NCBI GenBank assembly: GCA_009801085.1
Contig: VNWV01000001.1
Span: 3,720,001 to 3,784,000, forward strand
Reading direction: 5' to 3'
From: Lasiodiplodia sp. COLG20
Taxonomy: Eukaryota; Ascomycota; Dothideomycetes; Botryosphaeriales; Botryosphaeriaceae
Length of the DNA stretch: 64,000 bases
A model generated the notes under the pieces. That model made no database searches. It was not told where the DNA came from and saw nothing but the letters and a program-made list of their open reading frames with translations. Shown in pieces: positions 34,601 through 45,351 of the stretch (position 1 is its first letter; each line of letters starts with the position of its first letter). The translations under genes and the position numbers were made by a program.

Positions 34601-36245
34601 AGCATCCCAACTGAGAGGTCCGGCGCACCTGCCACAAAAGCCACAAGTTCGAGGACTGTGGCTTAGTCAACAACGGCAAACGCCTTTTTTGTTAGTGACT
34701 TGACCGGTGGTCCACTTTGGGAATGGGAACTCGTGAAGAAGCCGCTGCTGGCAGATGAAGCCACTTTCCCCTACCCGAGCCGCACTGCGGTTCCGTAGGG
34801 TGACGACGACTTCGACAGAACGATGGCGCAGCCGACGACGCAGGGCAACGACAACGAAAGCCCAACGCAGAGGGGCCATTATTGTCTGTGCATTCTGGTT
34901 CCGTGCCTGTTTAGTAAGACTTTAGCAGCGAATCGCGTTTTTGCACCAAGGATCGAATAAACCACACGATACTTCCGCACGGGTGTTGCACAGCTCATCA
35001 AAGCGCACAGCACACACACAGCTGCTAAACCACAGACCATCCACCGTCCACCTGTTCGCCCAACAACATGCCACCACCCCCCTGCCAACAAACACAACAC
35101 AACACAACACAGGGCGGAAAAGCACCGACACGTTTCCGAACATCTCCGCTCGCCAGCCCTTTCCTCCTATCCTCTCCCCTCCCTTCATAATCATCACATA
35201 TTGTATCGTGTGCCAGAGAGAAAGAATTGGTGACGACGACGCCCGAACACCCACCATTACCTATACGAGATGCTCAACACACAGACACACGGAAAACTCC
35301 CACATGGCTGCCTAGTTACTTACTCTGTCCTGCCCACGACCACCGTCTCCCCCCTGGCCGTTTCACCTTTTTTTCCGTGCCCACCACACACGCCGCGCGC
35401 GCGCCGCCGAGCTCCCGCCTTGCCGTTGCACCGGGCGCTAACCAAAGCCTACACGCGCGCATCCCAAATCGAGTGCGGATCAACCGTTCCCATCCGGGCG
35501 CTCCCCCCCCTTTACCAAAAAAAGGTTCGAGTCGGCTCTTCTTTTGCTGTCGTTCGACGAACGGTGCGAAACGGTGTCTTTGCTTTTTCTGTGAATCGTT
35601 CGGGGAAAACTAGCTTTTCGAAAATGCTTCCGAGATCTTCTGGAACAAATGATGGGCAGCTAAAACTGGTAGGTGGTCGTGTGGTGGTCTTTGCATTGCC
35701 ACGTGAGGTACAAGAGAGTTGTTCATCAATCAGGGTGAAAGGGACCATGGCTGGTGTCTGCATGTGATCCCGACTACGCCCAAACCACGTAGACCAACCT
35801 CATGAATCTGCTGCTGCTTTGTATCAGAAATATATTCACATCGAACGGATGAAGAGAGAGAAATTGGGTTTCAATGCACATTTTCAATTCCGACCGAGAG
35901 CTGTCTACATTCCGGGATATCGCCGTGCGAAGCAGGTTCTTGATGCCAAAGTGTCGAAATGAGAGAAGCCTCGCCGGATGACTTCGAGAAAAAGGGGAGC
36001 AACGCACAGATAACCCCTGCATCGCCTAACCGAAGCAGCTGCCCCTGCCACTCGTCGAAGCACGGGAAAACGTGGGGTTGAAGTATTAAGAGAGAGGTGG
36101 GGGGTGTGCGAGGGCTGTGTTGCGCTCAGTTATGCAGCAAAAGAGGAAGCCAGATTGGGAGGGGGGGATGTCTCGAGACCATGATTGTTCGTCCATATCG
36201 TAAAATAGAACTGAAAGTGACAAGCCGTTGTCATTAACCCGTACC
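31693..36245. other. Large intergenic region (4.5 kb) with poly-A tracts
   Basis: The longest gene-free stretch. The first 300 bases are AT-rich; poly-A runs lie at 32880-33054; simple CAACA repeats occur at about 35091-35111; a GCATGC/ATGCAT cluster at 34543-34569. Many small open frames exist but none has a family signature or consistent codon use. It includes the HET 3' UTR and RAD23 3' UTR. Confidence 0.5.
32880..33054 (+). repeat. Cluster of three poly-A tracts
   Basis: A25 at 32880-32904, A11 at 32941-32951 and A13 at 33042-33054. Could be slippage tracts in a non-coding region or the tail of an old retroposed copy; no adjacent reverse transcriptase or target duplication is visible. 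Confidence 0.7.
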
Positions 36246-37718
36246 CTACTGCTGGTCGTCATCCTCGGGCTGGTCGAACAGGAAATTTGCCGCCAGCTCC
36301 TCGTTCTTGTCGCACGCGAAGTAGGCCTGCACCACAAGGTCCCTCTCGAATCCAAGGCGGCACAGCTGCTCTGCGGTTAGCTTCCCGAAAGGGCCAAGGG
36401 GCTATATCGATACGTACCCTGTCGATAGCCTCACTCTCCTCCTCCGTAATGCTGACAACCTGCGCACCGGGCGGGAGAGGGGTGTCGTCGTCGTGGTCCT
36501 CACTCAGGAGGCTGAGGAACTGCTCGGGGTGGTCGGCGATCAGCTGGGCGAGGCCAGGGTTGCCCTGGCCAACCTGCTGTAGGATGGGCTCGAGCATGTG
36601 AGGTTGTTGTTGCACAAGCTGGCGGAGCTGCTGGAACTGGGGGTTGTTGCGGAGGAAGTCGAGGTCGCCGGCACCAGCACCAGCAGCGGCGGCAGCAGCA
36701 GCTCCAGCACCGGCACCGGCACCAGCTCCAGCGGCCGCAGCTCCCCGTGCACCAGCACCTCCGCGACCACCCTGACCCGCTGCGGCCTCGAAGAGGTTGA
36801 CGGGCTCGTCTCCGCCCGAAGCGGCTTGGGGAGCTGCGGTCTGTGCGCCTGCGCCCGCAGCGGGTGCGGGAGCGCCACCCTGCTGGGCCGGGGCATCACG
36901 CAGAGCGCTCTCGGGAATGCCGGTCAACAAATACTCGACGGCACGGTCAGGGTTGAAGTAGGCCGCCCTCATGGCGCGGTCGATGTCTGCACGCGGGAAT
37001 CCCATGCTCTCCATGTTCGCAATTGCCGCCTCTCTCTCGGGACCCATGGTCAAGGACGAAGGGTTGTTGAACTGTCCACCTTGGCCCTGGGCCTGGGCCT
37101 GGGCCTGGGGTGCAGCGGGTGCGGGGGAGGGGGTGGCGGGGACATTGGGCGTGCTAGACGACGACTGCGCAGGGGCGGACGGAGTGGAAGCCTGGGCGGG
37201 CTCGCGGGCAGGAGTCGAAGGAGCGGCCTTGCTGGCAGATGCGGCAGGCTGGGGTTTTGGCTGGTTGAAAGTGAGCATTCGAGCTCGCAAGCTTCGAGTA
37301 CCTGGGTGAAACACGGACCTTCTGGATCATGCAGACGATGAAACCCTTCTCCTCGATGTTGTACGATTCCACCGTCTTGTCATCCTGGAGAATCTTGCCT
37401 GCGCCCAACGTTAGTAATCGGGCTTGGATGTCGCGTTGCGCCTCAGAAGTTTACCGGAGTAGATCAGCTTCTGCTTGTCCGCTTCCCAGCCTTTCTCGGC
37501 GGAGATTTTGGCCTTGACATCGGCAATCTAACAACGGCGGGGATCAGCACGCGGTCGAGAGTTTGTTGAATAGCGCGGCGGGGCGCGTGGGGTGGCGCAC
37601 CGTCTCAGAGGGCTCTGCCTCGATGACGAACTTTTGTTGCTTGAGGTCCTGGACGGAGGGATTAGCATGCAGTCGGGCGAGGCTGATGGGCTACGCATAC
37701 CTTGAAGGTGAGCTTCAT
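36246..37718 (-). CDS. RAD23: RAD23, UV-excision repair / proteasome shuttle protein (393 aa)
   Basis: Binds ubiquitinated substrates and the proteasome, and partners Rad4 (XPC) in nucleotide excision repair. Six exons: 37718-37701, 37648-37601, 37527-37455, 37398-37319, 37260-36418, 36365-36246; joins are in frame and total 393 codons plus stop. Domains: N-terminal ubiquitin-like domain (1-73, split by four introns), an Ala/Pro/Ser/Gln linker with a QAQAQAQ run, UBA1 (about 148-188, [20 protein letters not shown]), an unusually long Ala/Gly run, the Rad4/XPC-binding STI1-like domain (about 272-326, [17 protein letters not shown]), and UBA2 (about 350-390, [20 protein letters not shown]). At the last acceptor three AGs lie close together; I used the most downstream, giving IDR-LCRLGF as in the family. 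Confidence 0.97.
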
Positions 37719-40041
37719 GGTGACGATAGCGGCGGGGTTGGCACTGCGGGTGGGGTGTGGCGGCGAGTAAGAGGCAGATGCCGGGCTTTTATTCGCGTCA
37801 GGCAATGGACGGGGACCTGCAGGTGCGCAAACGCGATGCAGAATTTTCAACGGGGTCCGCAAGCGTTGATGGAGTTTGGTGAGGTGAGGCAATGAGGTAG
37901 GCACGATTACAGTACGAGCCACCGCGAGAGGCGGCGAGCAGGCGCCACTGCGGAAAGTCTTGGCGAGTTTGCACCAACGCCAAACCTCCGCCCGCCCTGC
38001 TAGGCTGCCACCATACCTCTCCCCCATCACGCTCGCTGCCGTGCCACGCGCGCTCGAGGCTCCGCGGCACGCACCACCGTCCGCGCGAGCTATCGAATCG
38101 CCTTCTCCTCCACGGTTCACCGCTTCTCGAAATTCGCCCTGAGCATCGTGGCCTCCGCTTCACCTCCTGGAGTCCACATGGTTACCGAGAGCCCTTAGCC
38201 GCCGCAGCACGCAGAGAAAAAAAAAAGACAAAACAAACAGGACCCTGGAGGCGCAGAGGGATCGCTCGCGGCTGGTGTCGTGATCGGTCTTGAGGCGCAG
38301 GTGCGGCAAGGAGGATGCAAGACAGCTGCACGAATGCTTCACGCCTGAACATGCTAGGCTGCTGGAATGAGGCCGCGCCTACGGAGAACGGCCGATTAAG
38401 CGAGAGCCGACCGAAGGCTGTCGGCGCGGCGGGTGCCGCATGATGGACCCGCCGCTTAAGGTGCGCTCCCGAAGCCGCACGTCTCCGCAGCCTCCTTCAT
38501 CACCGCGGAGCGTAGGGCAGACGCGCGCACAGGCGTCTTGTCGCCGAGCCAGCATGGGGCTCTCGTCGGGCTCGTCGGCCATGGCACGCTGCCCTCCACA
38601 CGAGCGCCATCAGCGCGCTCTCCCGACACAGGCGCTGGCCACGCTGCCATTGGCGGCCACGCGCATGTATTCGTGCCACGGGGCGCTGTCGACTGCGGCT
38701 TGTCCTACGCCGCGACTGGGGGCAACCCGACTGTGTGCAGCGCCGCGCAGCCTCAGCTCGCACCCGGTGGGCGCTAGCCCGCACCGCGGTGGCAGCGTGT
38801 TTGTTGACCCAGCGCTGTCTCGTGCTTCTTGCCAGTAAACAGCGCGGGCTGTTTGACGTCTGGTTTGGCGCACGGAAATGACGAGGGATCCGCCTGCGAA
38901 CGGGCCCGCTGCGGGGGCTTTTTGGTTAATCCTCGTTCTGGCCGCGTCCACGCCCCGTCGCCCATCGTTTCGAGCCCGCCGTCAGCTTGTACGCCATTGG
39001 ACGCGCGCGGCCAACGGCCACAGAAAATTGGGTCTCCCGAGCCGTACCTGCGTAGGGTCGCAGCGGCCGGTGGCCCAGGAGTACGCGGATGCTCGCCGAT
39101 GCCACCGTGCTGCCCGCTGTCTCGCGCCAGTGCTTGCATTGCCGTCATCCAAACGCAGCAATTTCCCAGGAGTGCTGCCCAGCTTCTCCGCGCCCGCCCG
39201 GATGCATGTCGCGCATCAAGGATTGGCAAGATCAAGGATTGGCAAGATGAGTGCAGGCCTGTCCCTACCACACGAGCCCTACCGTACCGGGTTCTATTTA
39301 TTCCTTGAGGTCCCCACACGCCGTTGCCCGCCGTTGCCAATACCCTCTTGTTATTTGTCGTCCATCTTTCTCTCTCTGCAGCTCCTCGTTCCCAGCCCCC
39401 CGGGTCCCCTCACCGCACGCGTAGATCAGCTAGATCCCGCAAAATCAGAGGCTGAGCAAGACAGCCACGGACTGCATCACGAATTTTCGAAACTAGCCCC
39501 GGCCCCAATCCTCCCGAGTGGACCAGATATACCAAGTGCGCGCCATCTTGGACTGCCAGCCTGCCGACTCAACTCTCGCTCACCCCCCTAAGCCGATCAT
39601 CCTCCTTCCTCAGTCACTCGCTTTATACCTGCGTCGCGACCCAGGATATACGTGCACAGACTTGCCAATCATCTGCATTATAGCCGGGGAACTCTATCCG
39701 ATCTCTACTCGAAACCACCCCCCTCACCGCCCGGCCACAGCATCGTCTTCCCTGTCTCTCACCCAGGCCTGTACGCCCATCACTTGCTTATTGCCGCACC
39801 ACGGCAACTCAAGACTCGGCCCCCTCCCATCCCGTGGTGAGAACCTGATGTCTCGGTCTATGGCCTGACGACCTGACCCTCTCAACCTTCCGTCGCCGCT
39901 CGCCCCGTCGATCTCCAACGCTGTCAAGCCCCTTGGTCAGCGCTCAACGGCCTCCCCAGGCTGCAACATACTTTTACCCCTCAACCAGGATCATCTACCA
40001 AATCCCCAGGGCTCGCCGCCACCACGGCCCTCTGTTGCGAA
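37719..40041. other. Intergenic, GC-rich, between divergent RAD23 and membrane-protein genes
   Basis: About 2.3 kb shared upstream region. No gene signature; overlapping GC-rich open frames on both strands are not supported. A 16-base tandem duplication lies at 39215-39246. The last 600 bases are C/T-rich and look like a promoter/leader of the gene at 40042. Confidence 0.55.
39215..39246 (+). repeat. Tandem duplication of a 16-mer
   Basis: ATCAAGGATTGGCAAG occurs twice head to tail, 39215-39230 and 39231-39246, with no mismatch. Seen directly. Confidence 0.9.
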
Positions 40042-41535
40042 ATGTCCCTCTCCACAATCGACTCTCGATCACTCAGGAAATCCATGGCTTCGAGAAACGA
40101 GTCTTCCTCCCGCCGCCTCACCCTCTCCACACTGGCGCTGGCAGCCACGATACTCACCATCGTCACTGCTGTGTTCTCCGCGCTAACGGCTTCCTCCCTT
40201 TTCCTTGCCTCGCTATCGTTCCGTGCGTTGGCGATAATATCTGTTCTTCTCAACATCGCTGCCCTTGCAGCCTTAGTGCTATTCTTAATACAGGTGGTGT
40301 GGAGGGGCGATGAGCGGTGGTACAGCTCGGCAAAGAGCCGAATGGTCCTTTTGTCTCTCTACTCGGTTCCCCTCTTCCTCGCCAGCCTCTTCACTGTCAT
40401 CACGTATGCCCTGACGCAGTCTCACTTCGACGAGGTCAGGGCAAAGGACTCCGGTGCCTCGAGCGACTTCATGGCAGCCAAATTCGCGGTATGGGCTCTC
40501 TCCACATTGACTCAGGCCATCTTCATCTTCACCGCGACGAGATGGCTGCCTCTGTCCTCGGATATGAGCCTAAGCCGCTCGTCAACCGAGAATAGGGGTC
40601 AGGAGATGCGTGACCAAGCACCGCCCATGATGCTCGAGCTCAAGGGCGAAAGGCCGACCGGAGATCTCGCCTCCCCGACCTTCTCGAGCGATACGCTGCA
40701 CTCGTCTCGCAACTCTTGGCGGTCCTCTCTCCAGCAGGTCGTCCGACCCATCACATCACGCACGCGTCTCCTGTCGAGAACCTCGTCCCTCCGCAAATCC
40801 GGAAGCTTTCACTCTGGCAACACCACGCGCACAAACTCCCTCGCCCCCTCGGACGGCTTCGAGAGCTGGGACACGTCCAGCGTCGACCAGCAGGCGCGCG
40901 ATATTGCAACACAGTCGGCGGCGGCATTAGACATCCAGCAAGACCTGCTCCGCGTCTTCGGCCCCGGACGCGGCGGCACCCGTCTCGACCCCATTCCGGG
41001 CAGCCGCCCCGTCTCTCCCGCCCACGCCCTGGACGGCCCCTTCCCTCCCCAATCCAACCACCCGTCGGTCCTCACCCTCGACCTCGACGACCTGCCCGCG
41101 CCTCAGCCCGCCTTCATGGCTGGCAGCCCGCACAACTCGCGGCCCAGCACGCCGACGTCGATGACGAGCGTGACGGCGGGCATTGACGATTCAAACGTCC
41201 ACCCGCTCTTCCGCTCCGACAGCCCGCACCCGCCGCCCGCGGCGTCGCCCGGCACCGTCGTCGTCGCGTCGCCGTACAGCGGCCAGGTCATCGCCCGCCC
41301 GTCGCGCTCGCGCGCCAACAGCCGCACTCGCGCCGGCAGCACCACGCCCTACTCCCCCTTCAACAACGACGGCCAGCAGAGCATCCGCAGCAACGTCTCG
41401 ATGCGCAGTCTGCGTAGCCCGAGCCCGCCTGCCCGCGAGACGACGCCGCCTGTGCCGGAGTTCATCTTTAGTAATGGCGATAGTCCGAGGGTTAGCTTGG
41501 CGAGTTTGAGGAAGGTTAGTTTGAATAAGGAGTAG
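40042..41535 (+). CDS. Four-TM membrane protein with long Ser/Pro-rich tail (497 aa)
   Basis: Single-exon gene; ATG at 40042 in context CGAAATGTC. After a basic Ser-rich N-terminus come four hydrophobic segments at about residues 27-50, 62-86, 101-124 and 146-166, the second followed by QVVWRGDERWYS. From about 170 to 497 the chain is hydrophilic and disordered, rich in Ser, Pro, Arg and Thr, with many SP and RxxS sites and a conserved-looking TLDLDDLPAPQP. This layout resembles uncharacterised fungal integral membrane proteins with cytosolic phosphoregulated tails; no transporter or enzyme motif is seen. No signal peptide is obvious. Function unknown. Confidence 0.85.
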   Translation: MSLSTIDSRSLRKSMASRNESSSRRLTLSTLALAATILTIVTAVFSALTASSLFLASLSFRALAIISVLLNIAALAALVLFLIQVVWRGDERWYSSAKSRMVLLSLYSVPLFLASLFTVITYALTQSHFDEVRAKDSGASSDFMAAKFAVWALSTLTQAIFIFTATRWLPLSSDMSLSRSSTENRGQEMRDQAPPMMLELKGERPTGDLASPTFSSDTLHSSRNSWRSSLQQVVRPITSRTRLLSRTSSLRKSGSFHSGNTTRTNSLAPSDGFESWDTSSVDQQARDIATQSAAALDIQQDLLRVFGPGRGGTRLDPIPGSRPVSPAHALDGPFPPQSNHPSVLTLDLDDLPAPQPAFMAGSPHNSRPSTPTSMTSVTAGIDDSNVHPLFRSDSPHPPPAASPGTVVVASPYSGQVIARPSRSRANSRTRAGSTTPYSPFNNDGQQSIRSNVSMRSLRSPSPPARETTPPVPEFIFSNGDSPRVSLASLRKVSLNKE

Positions 41536-44500
41536 TTGGTTATTTTTCACGTCTTTCCTTGATGTCCTGGTTTTTTTTTGATGTAACTGATACCCTTTTT
41601 TTGTTCTGTTTTCGGCGGTGTGCGCATTGCCTCTTCCTCACGGGGAGGCAGAAGAGAAAGAAGGAAGGAATTGGATTCTTCCAATGGCTTTATTTGTGGC
41701 TGCTTTTCTCACATGGCGAAGCGGGAAAGCGTATCATCGATTTTTTGTGTTCATCATCATCACCACAGCCGGACTGCACGACCGTAATGTCTTTTATGGA
41801 GAGGGCTGGCAATGAGTGTGTGGGATTGCTCCTGGTGTTATTTTTTCCTTTGTGTTCCCTTTGTCTCTAGGTCTCTGGTTCTCTACATCGGCGCCGGAAC
41901 AATGGGGTGGGGGGTTAGGTGGTTGGGATGGAATATTGGCACAACGGCGAAGCATAGGCGGACTTGATCCACAAAGCGTAAAAAAATCACCCATCTTAGA
42001 GCATCGAATTAGAACGCAAAACAGCAAACGAAAAAGGAAATCGAATTTCTCTCATGTCTGAATGTTTCACTTTTTTTTTTCCTCTTCCTTGGTCATCTTG
42101 TCTATCTGTCGTGAACCCCTGCTAACCAAACGGATGAAACATGGCATTTGTGAAGGAGAGAGCTGTGGGGGGTTCCAGTTCCTTGAAACGTTGCCGCTTG
42201 GGCAGCAGCGGATCAGAAACTGATGAAGAACTCTTTTTTTCTTACAGGATCTAGGTGGGGTTTCATCACCACGGGGGTTTGACATCTTTTCCCGGATTTT
42301 TGCAGATGTTTTGTTTCATCAGCATTTAAGATCAAGCCTCAGGCAGCGGCGGCGGCAGGGGCAGCAGCTGCAACAGCGGGCAACATCATTTCTTTCATCA
42401 ACCTGGATCAAGGGTCTTCTTCTTATTTTTCCTTTATTCTTTTCTGCTCCATTCGTTGTGGTGGTGAAACTATCGCGCCCCCCTCCTCTATCGTTATCAG
42501 CATTGGCGGCCGTTTTTTGCTCAGGCAAGCAAAAGCAACGTGGAGCAAGTAAGCTTGAAATTCTAAACTGTGGAGTTGAGTTTTGCAAACACGTGGGCGG
42601 GCGGCCCTGATGTTCGTTCGTCTCACCTAGTCAGGAAGAGGTGGTCAGTCCTTGAGACATGGTTTTTGGCTCTCCCCCCTCCCTGCTTGCCGGGGTGGTC
42701 TTGTTTGATGGATCGGGCCGAGGTGGGGAGCTTGTTTGGGGAGGAGCCAGGTGTGGTTTTATGTATGTTGGATTTTTTTTAAATGGTGGCGAGACGATGG
42801 TGGTGCTGGGGTGGCGTGGTGGTTGTGGTGTTGGTGTTGGTGGGGAATGTTGTTGTTTTGGATGGTGTGGGGGTGTTGGAGAGGTGGAGTGTCAGGGCGC
42901 TGGGGGCTGGGAGAGGGAAGGCTTGGGGCTGGTTTCTTGAAGAGAGTGTGTGGAAGTCGTTGATTATGCTGTATTGATATTGTTTCATTGTTCTTGTTTT
43001 CTGTGATTTGCGCGCAGGCGGGAGCATTCTTTCGGCACTTGTAAATGCGCATGGCAAAAAAAAAAAAAAAAAATCAAAGCCAGGCGCTAGGTAAGGTAAT
43101 ATATTTTTACTGCAATGCTTATTGAGGGGCTGCGAGGGCCGATCCGCGCAAAGATTGGCGACCCGGCAATCATGGATACGGGCGGCTCGAAGGTTATTGT
43201 TGCTGTTGAGGGGTTGGTTGGCAGCTTATTTGCTACCGGGGCTATACGATCCTTGTGCCTTACTTCGATAATGCAGGCGGTACGACCATGGGCGTTGCGA
43301 GTAACAGCTGATTCTTATCGACTGTACGCGTCGATCTCAAACACGGCGCAAAGCTGTGTACAAGGACTATTTCAACGCAACATTTTCCAAGCCAACACTC
43401 GTGTTATTTGTTGGGGCGGGGATGATGGATTTATCTTTATTTCTTTTGCCCATTTAAGATTTCGCAGCAACGCAGCTCCTTGCTTCGCACGCTGCAGCTT
43501 ATGCTCGGCTCCCTGCAGTGGCGGGGTTGCTCGCTGCAAGCCGCCGATGGATCAGCGCCAATGGATATGCAGCTGAGGGTGGGATTGACGGCGATGCGCG
43601 CCCGGGTAAAAACAGCTGGGTGAGGTTTAGAGGTGAGACACGTCGGGGAACGGCGTCACGAGGGTGCGGTTTCGACCACGACAACACGTTTGAAGATGGC
43701 GCTTATGATGGATGGAGATGATGACGACATTGAGCGAGCATGAAGCAGTTCGTTCCGGGCCGCGGAGCGAGTTCCGGGGACCCTGAAGGTGGAGCGGGCA
43801 AGGGGGCGAGCATTGCGCTGGAAATTGAGGCACGCAAGCAAATCTCGGTGCGCAGACATTTGTCTGGGGATGATTGAGGACGAGGGAGGATACGCGTGCA
43901 CGGAGGAGGCCGGCCTAGACAACACAAGCATCGATGATGACGGCGTGCGTTTGCACATTTCCCAGGTGTGCGGATGCCCCGGGGGATCAAGGCCAATTTT
44001 GACGGCCGACAGCAGATCATTCGGCAAATCACCTGAGAGGGCCGACGGCAGTCCAGGCTTGGCGTTGACCCTTCGCGGAGTGTTGCGGTTTTCGTACCGG
44101 GGAGAGGGCTGAGAGCTGGCAGGCTGGAATGCCGGGGGAGATATGGTGGTGCAATAATGGGGGCCGCAAGCATTGCGCAAGACGGCTTTATTTAGCAGTG
44201 GCCGAATGGCCCAGACAGGAAAGAGCCGGGCGACGGCACTGCACCAGGCGGACTGGCAGTTGACGAGAGCGCGCGGCCACGGCGGCGCAGAGGGCTGGCG
44301 GCTGAAGAAGATTTGGGTGGCGACAGGGTGCGGTGCAATGGTTGTCCCCTTAGGACTGGCCGGGCGTTCTTTCCAGCGCTTCGAGACCAGGCGCCGGCCC
44401 GTCACGCTCACGCGAGCCGCGGCCGCGATAGCGACCATGAAGCGCACCACAGGCGCAAAATAGTCGCTTGAGGCAGCGGGCAAGCCTGCGCGGACTTCTG

Positions 44501-45351
44501 GGCAGCGTTTCTGGGGCTGGGTTAAAATCCGAGTTTCGCGTGCTCTCCCTGACGTTTTGGGAACTGGCTAGCGCAAAAGGGGCTAGCCGCCCGGGCGAGT
44601 GCTTCGCTGCTTGTCAGGTTGTTCATTTGGATTCTGAATAGAGAAGAAACAACACGCCCCAACCCCCGGGCTCATCCAGCGCATCGCCGCATCCCAAGCC
44701 GCGAGAGGAGCATCCAGCGAGCGTGCCCGGCCGCCGCCTCACCCCGCTCCAGCTGTCTTTGTTGTTGCTGTGCAAGGCCCGTCCCCTTCGTGAGACGAGC
44801 ACCATTTTGCATTTGCATCTCACTCGAGCCCGCCATCAACAACCACTTCGTCCCGCCACCACCCCCGCCAGCCGCCCTACACCCCTGCTGGTCGCCGCTC
44901 TTTGACCACGTTTCTGTAAGTTTGCTTTCGCCGAGTCTTTTCATCTGCCCCGCCACGGTGGCCCGCGACCAGTTGGACCATCCGCGCTCTCCAGCCGATC
45001 CGCGTGCGTCAACTAACCCACCGCCAGCGAATTGCTATCGCACCATCTCGCCAGCAGCCCGCTTCGGCCGAATGCTCCGCTCGGCTTGCTCGCTTTTTTT
45101 CTGACCCGCGCTGTCGCCGCGCACGCTTTGCAGCACTTTTCCATTTCCGCTGTGGCGGCTGGCCAAGGGCTGCTGCACGCCTACTCCTGTCACCGCAGCC
45201 GACTGGTGAATGATTGCACTTGGATCACTCTGCTTGATTCCCTCTGACTGACAGCTCCACTTGTTTTTCCGGTAAGTCTGGGCAGTTCCCGACCGCCTCA
45301 CATGGTCGCGTACCAGACCCTAACTATCCAACCCCAGACCACCGCCCCACC
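41536..45351. other. Intergenic region (3.8 kb)
   Basis: Holds the 3' UTR of the membrane-protein gene and, near the right end, a C-rich promoter/leader for the gene at 45352. G/T-rich low complexity at about 42660-42950 and an A18 tract at 43056-43073. The open frame on the minus strand at 43656-44483 lacks an initial ATG and any domain. Nothing else supported. Confidence 0.5.
43056..43073 (+). repeat. A18 homopolymer
   Basis: Eighteen consecutive A in non-coding DNA about 1.5 kb past the stop codon at 41535. Seen directly. Confidence 0.9.

Noticed and set aside
43656..44483. 275-codon open frame on the minus strand in an intergenic region
   Set aside because: The frame begins without ATG, has no family motif, and composition is Ser/Pro/Ala/Arg low complexity; probably chance.
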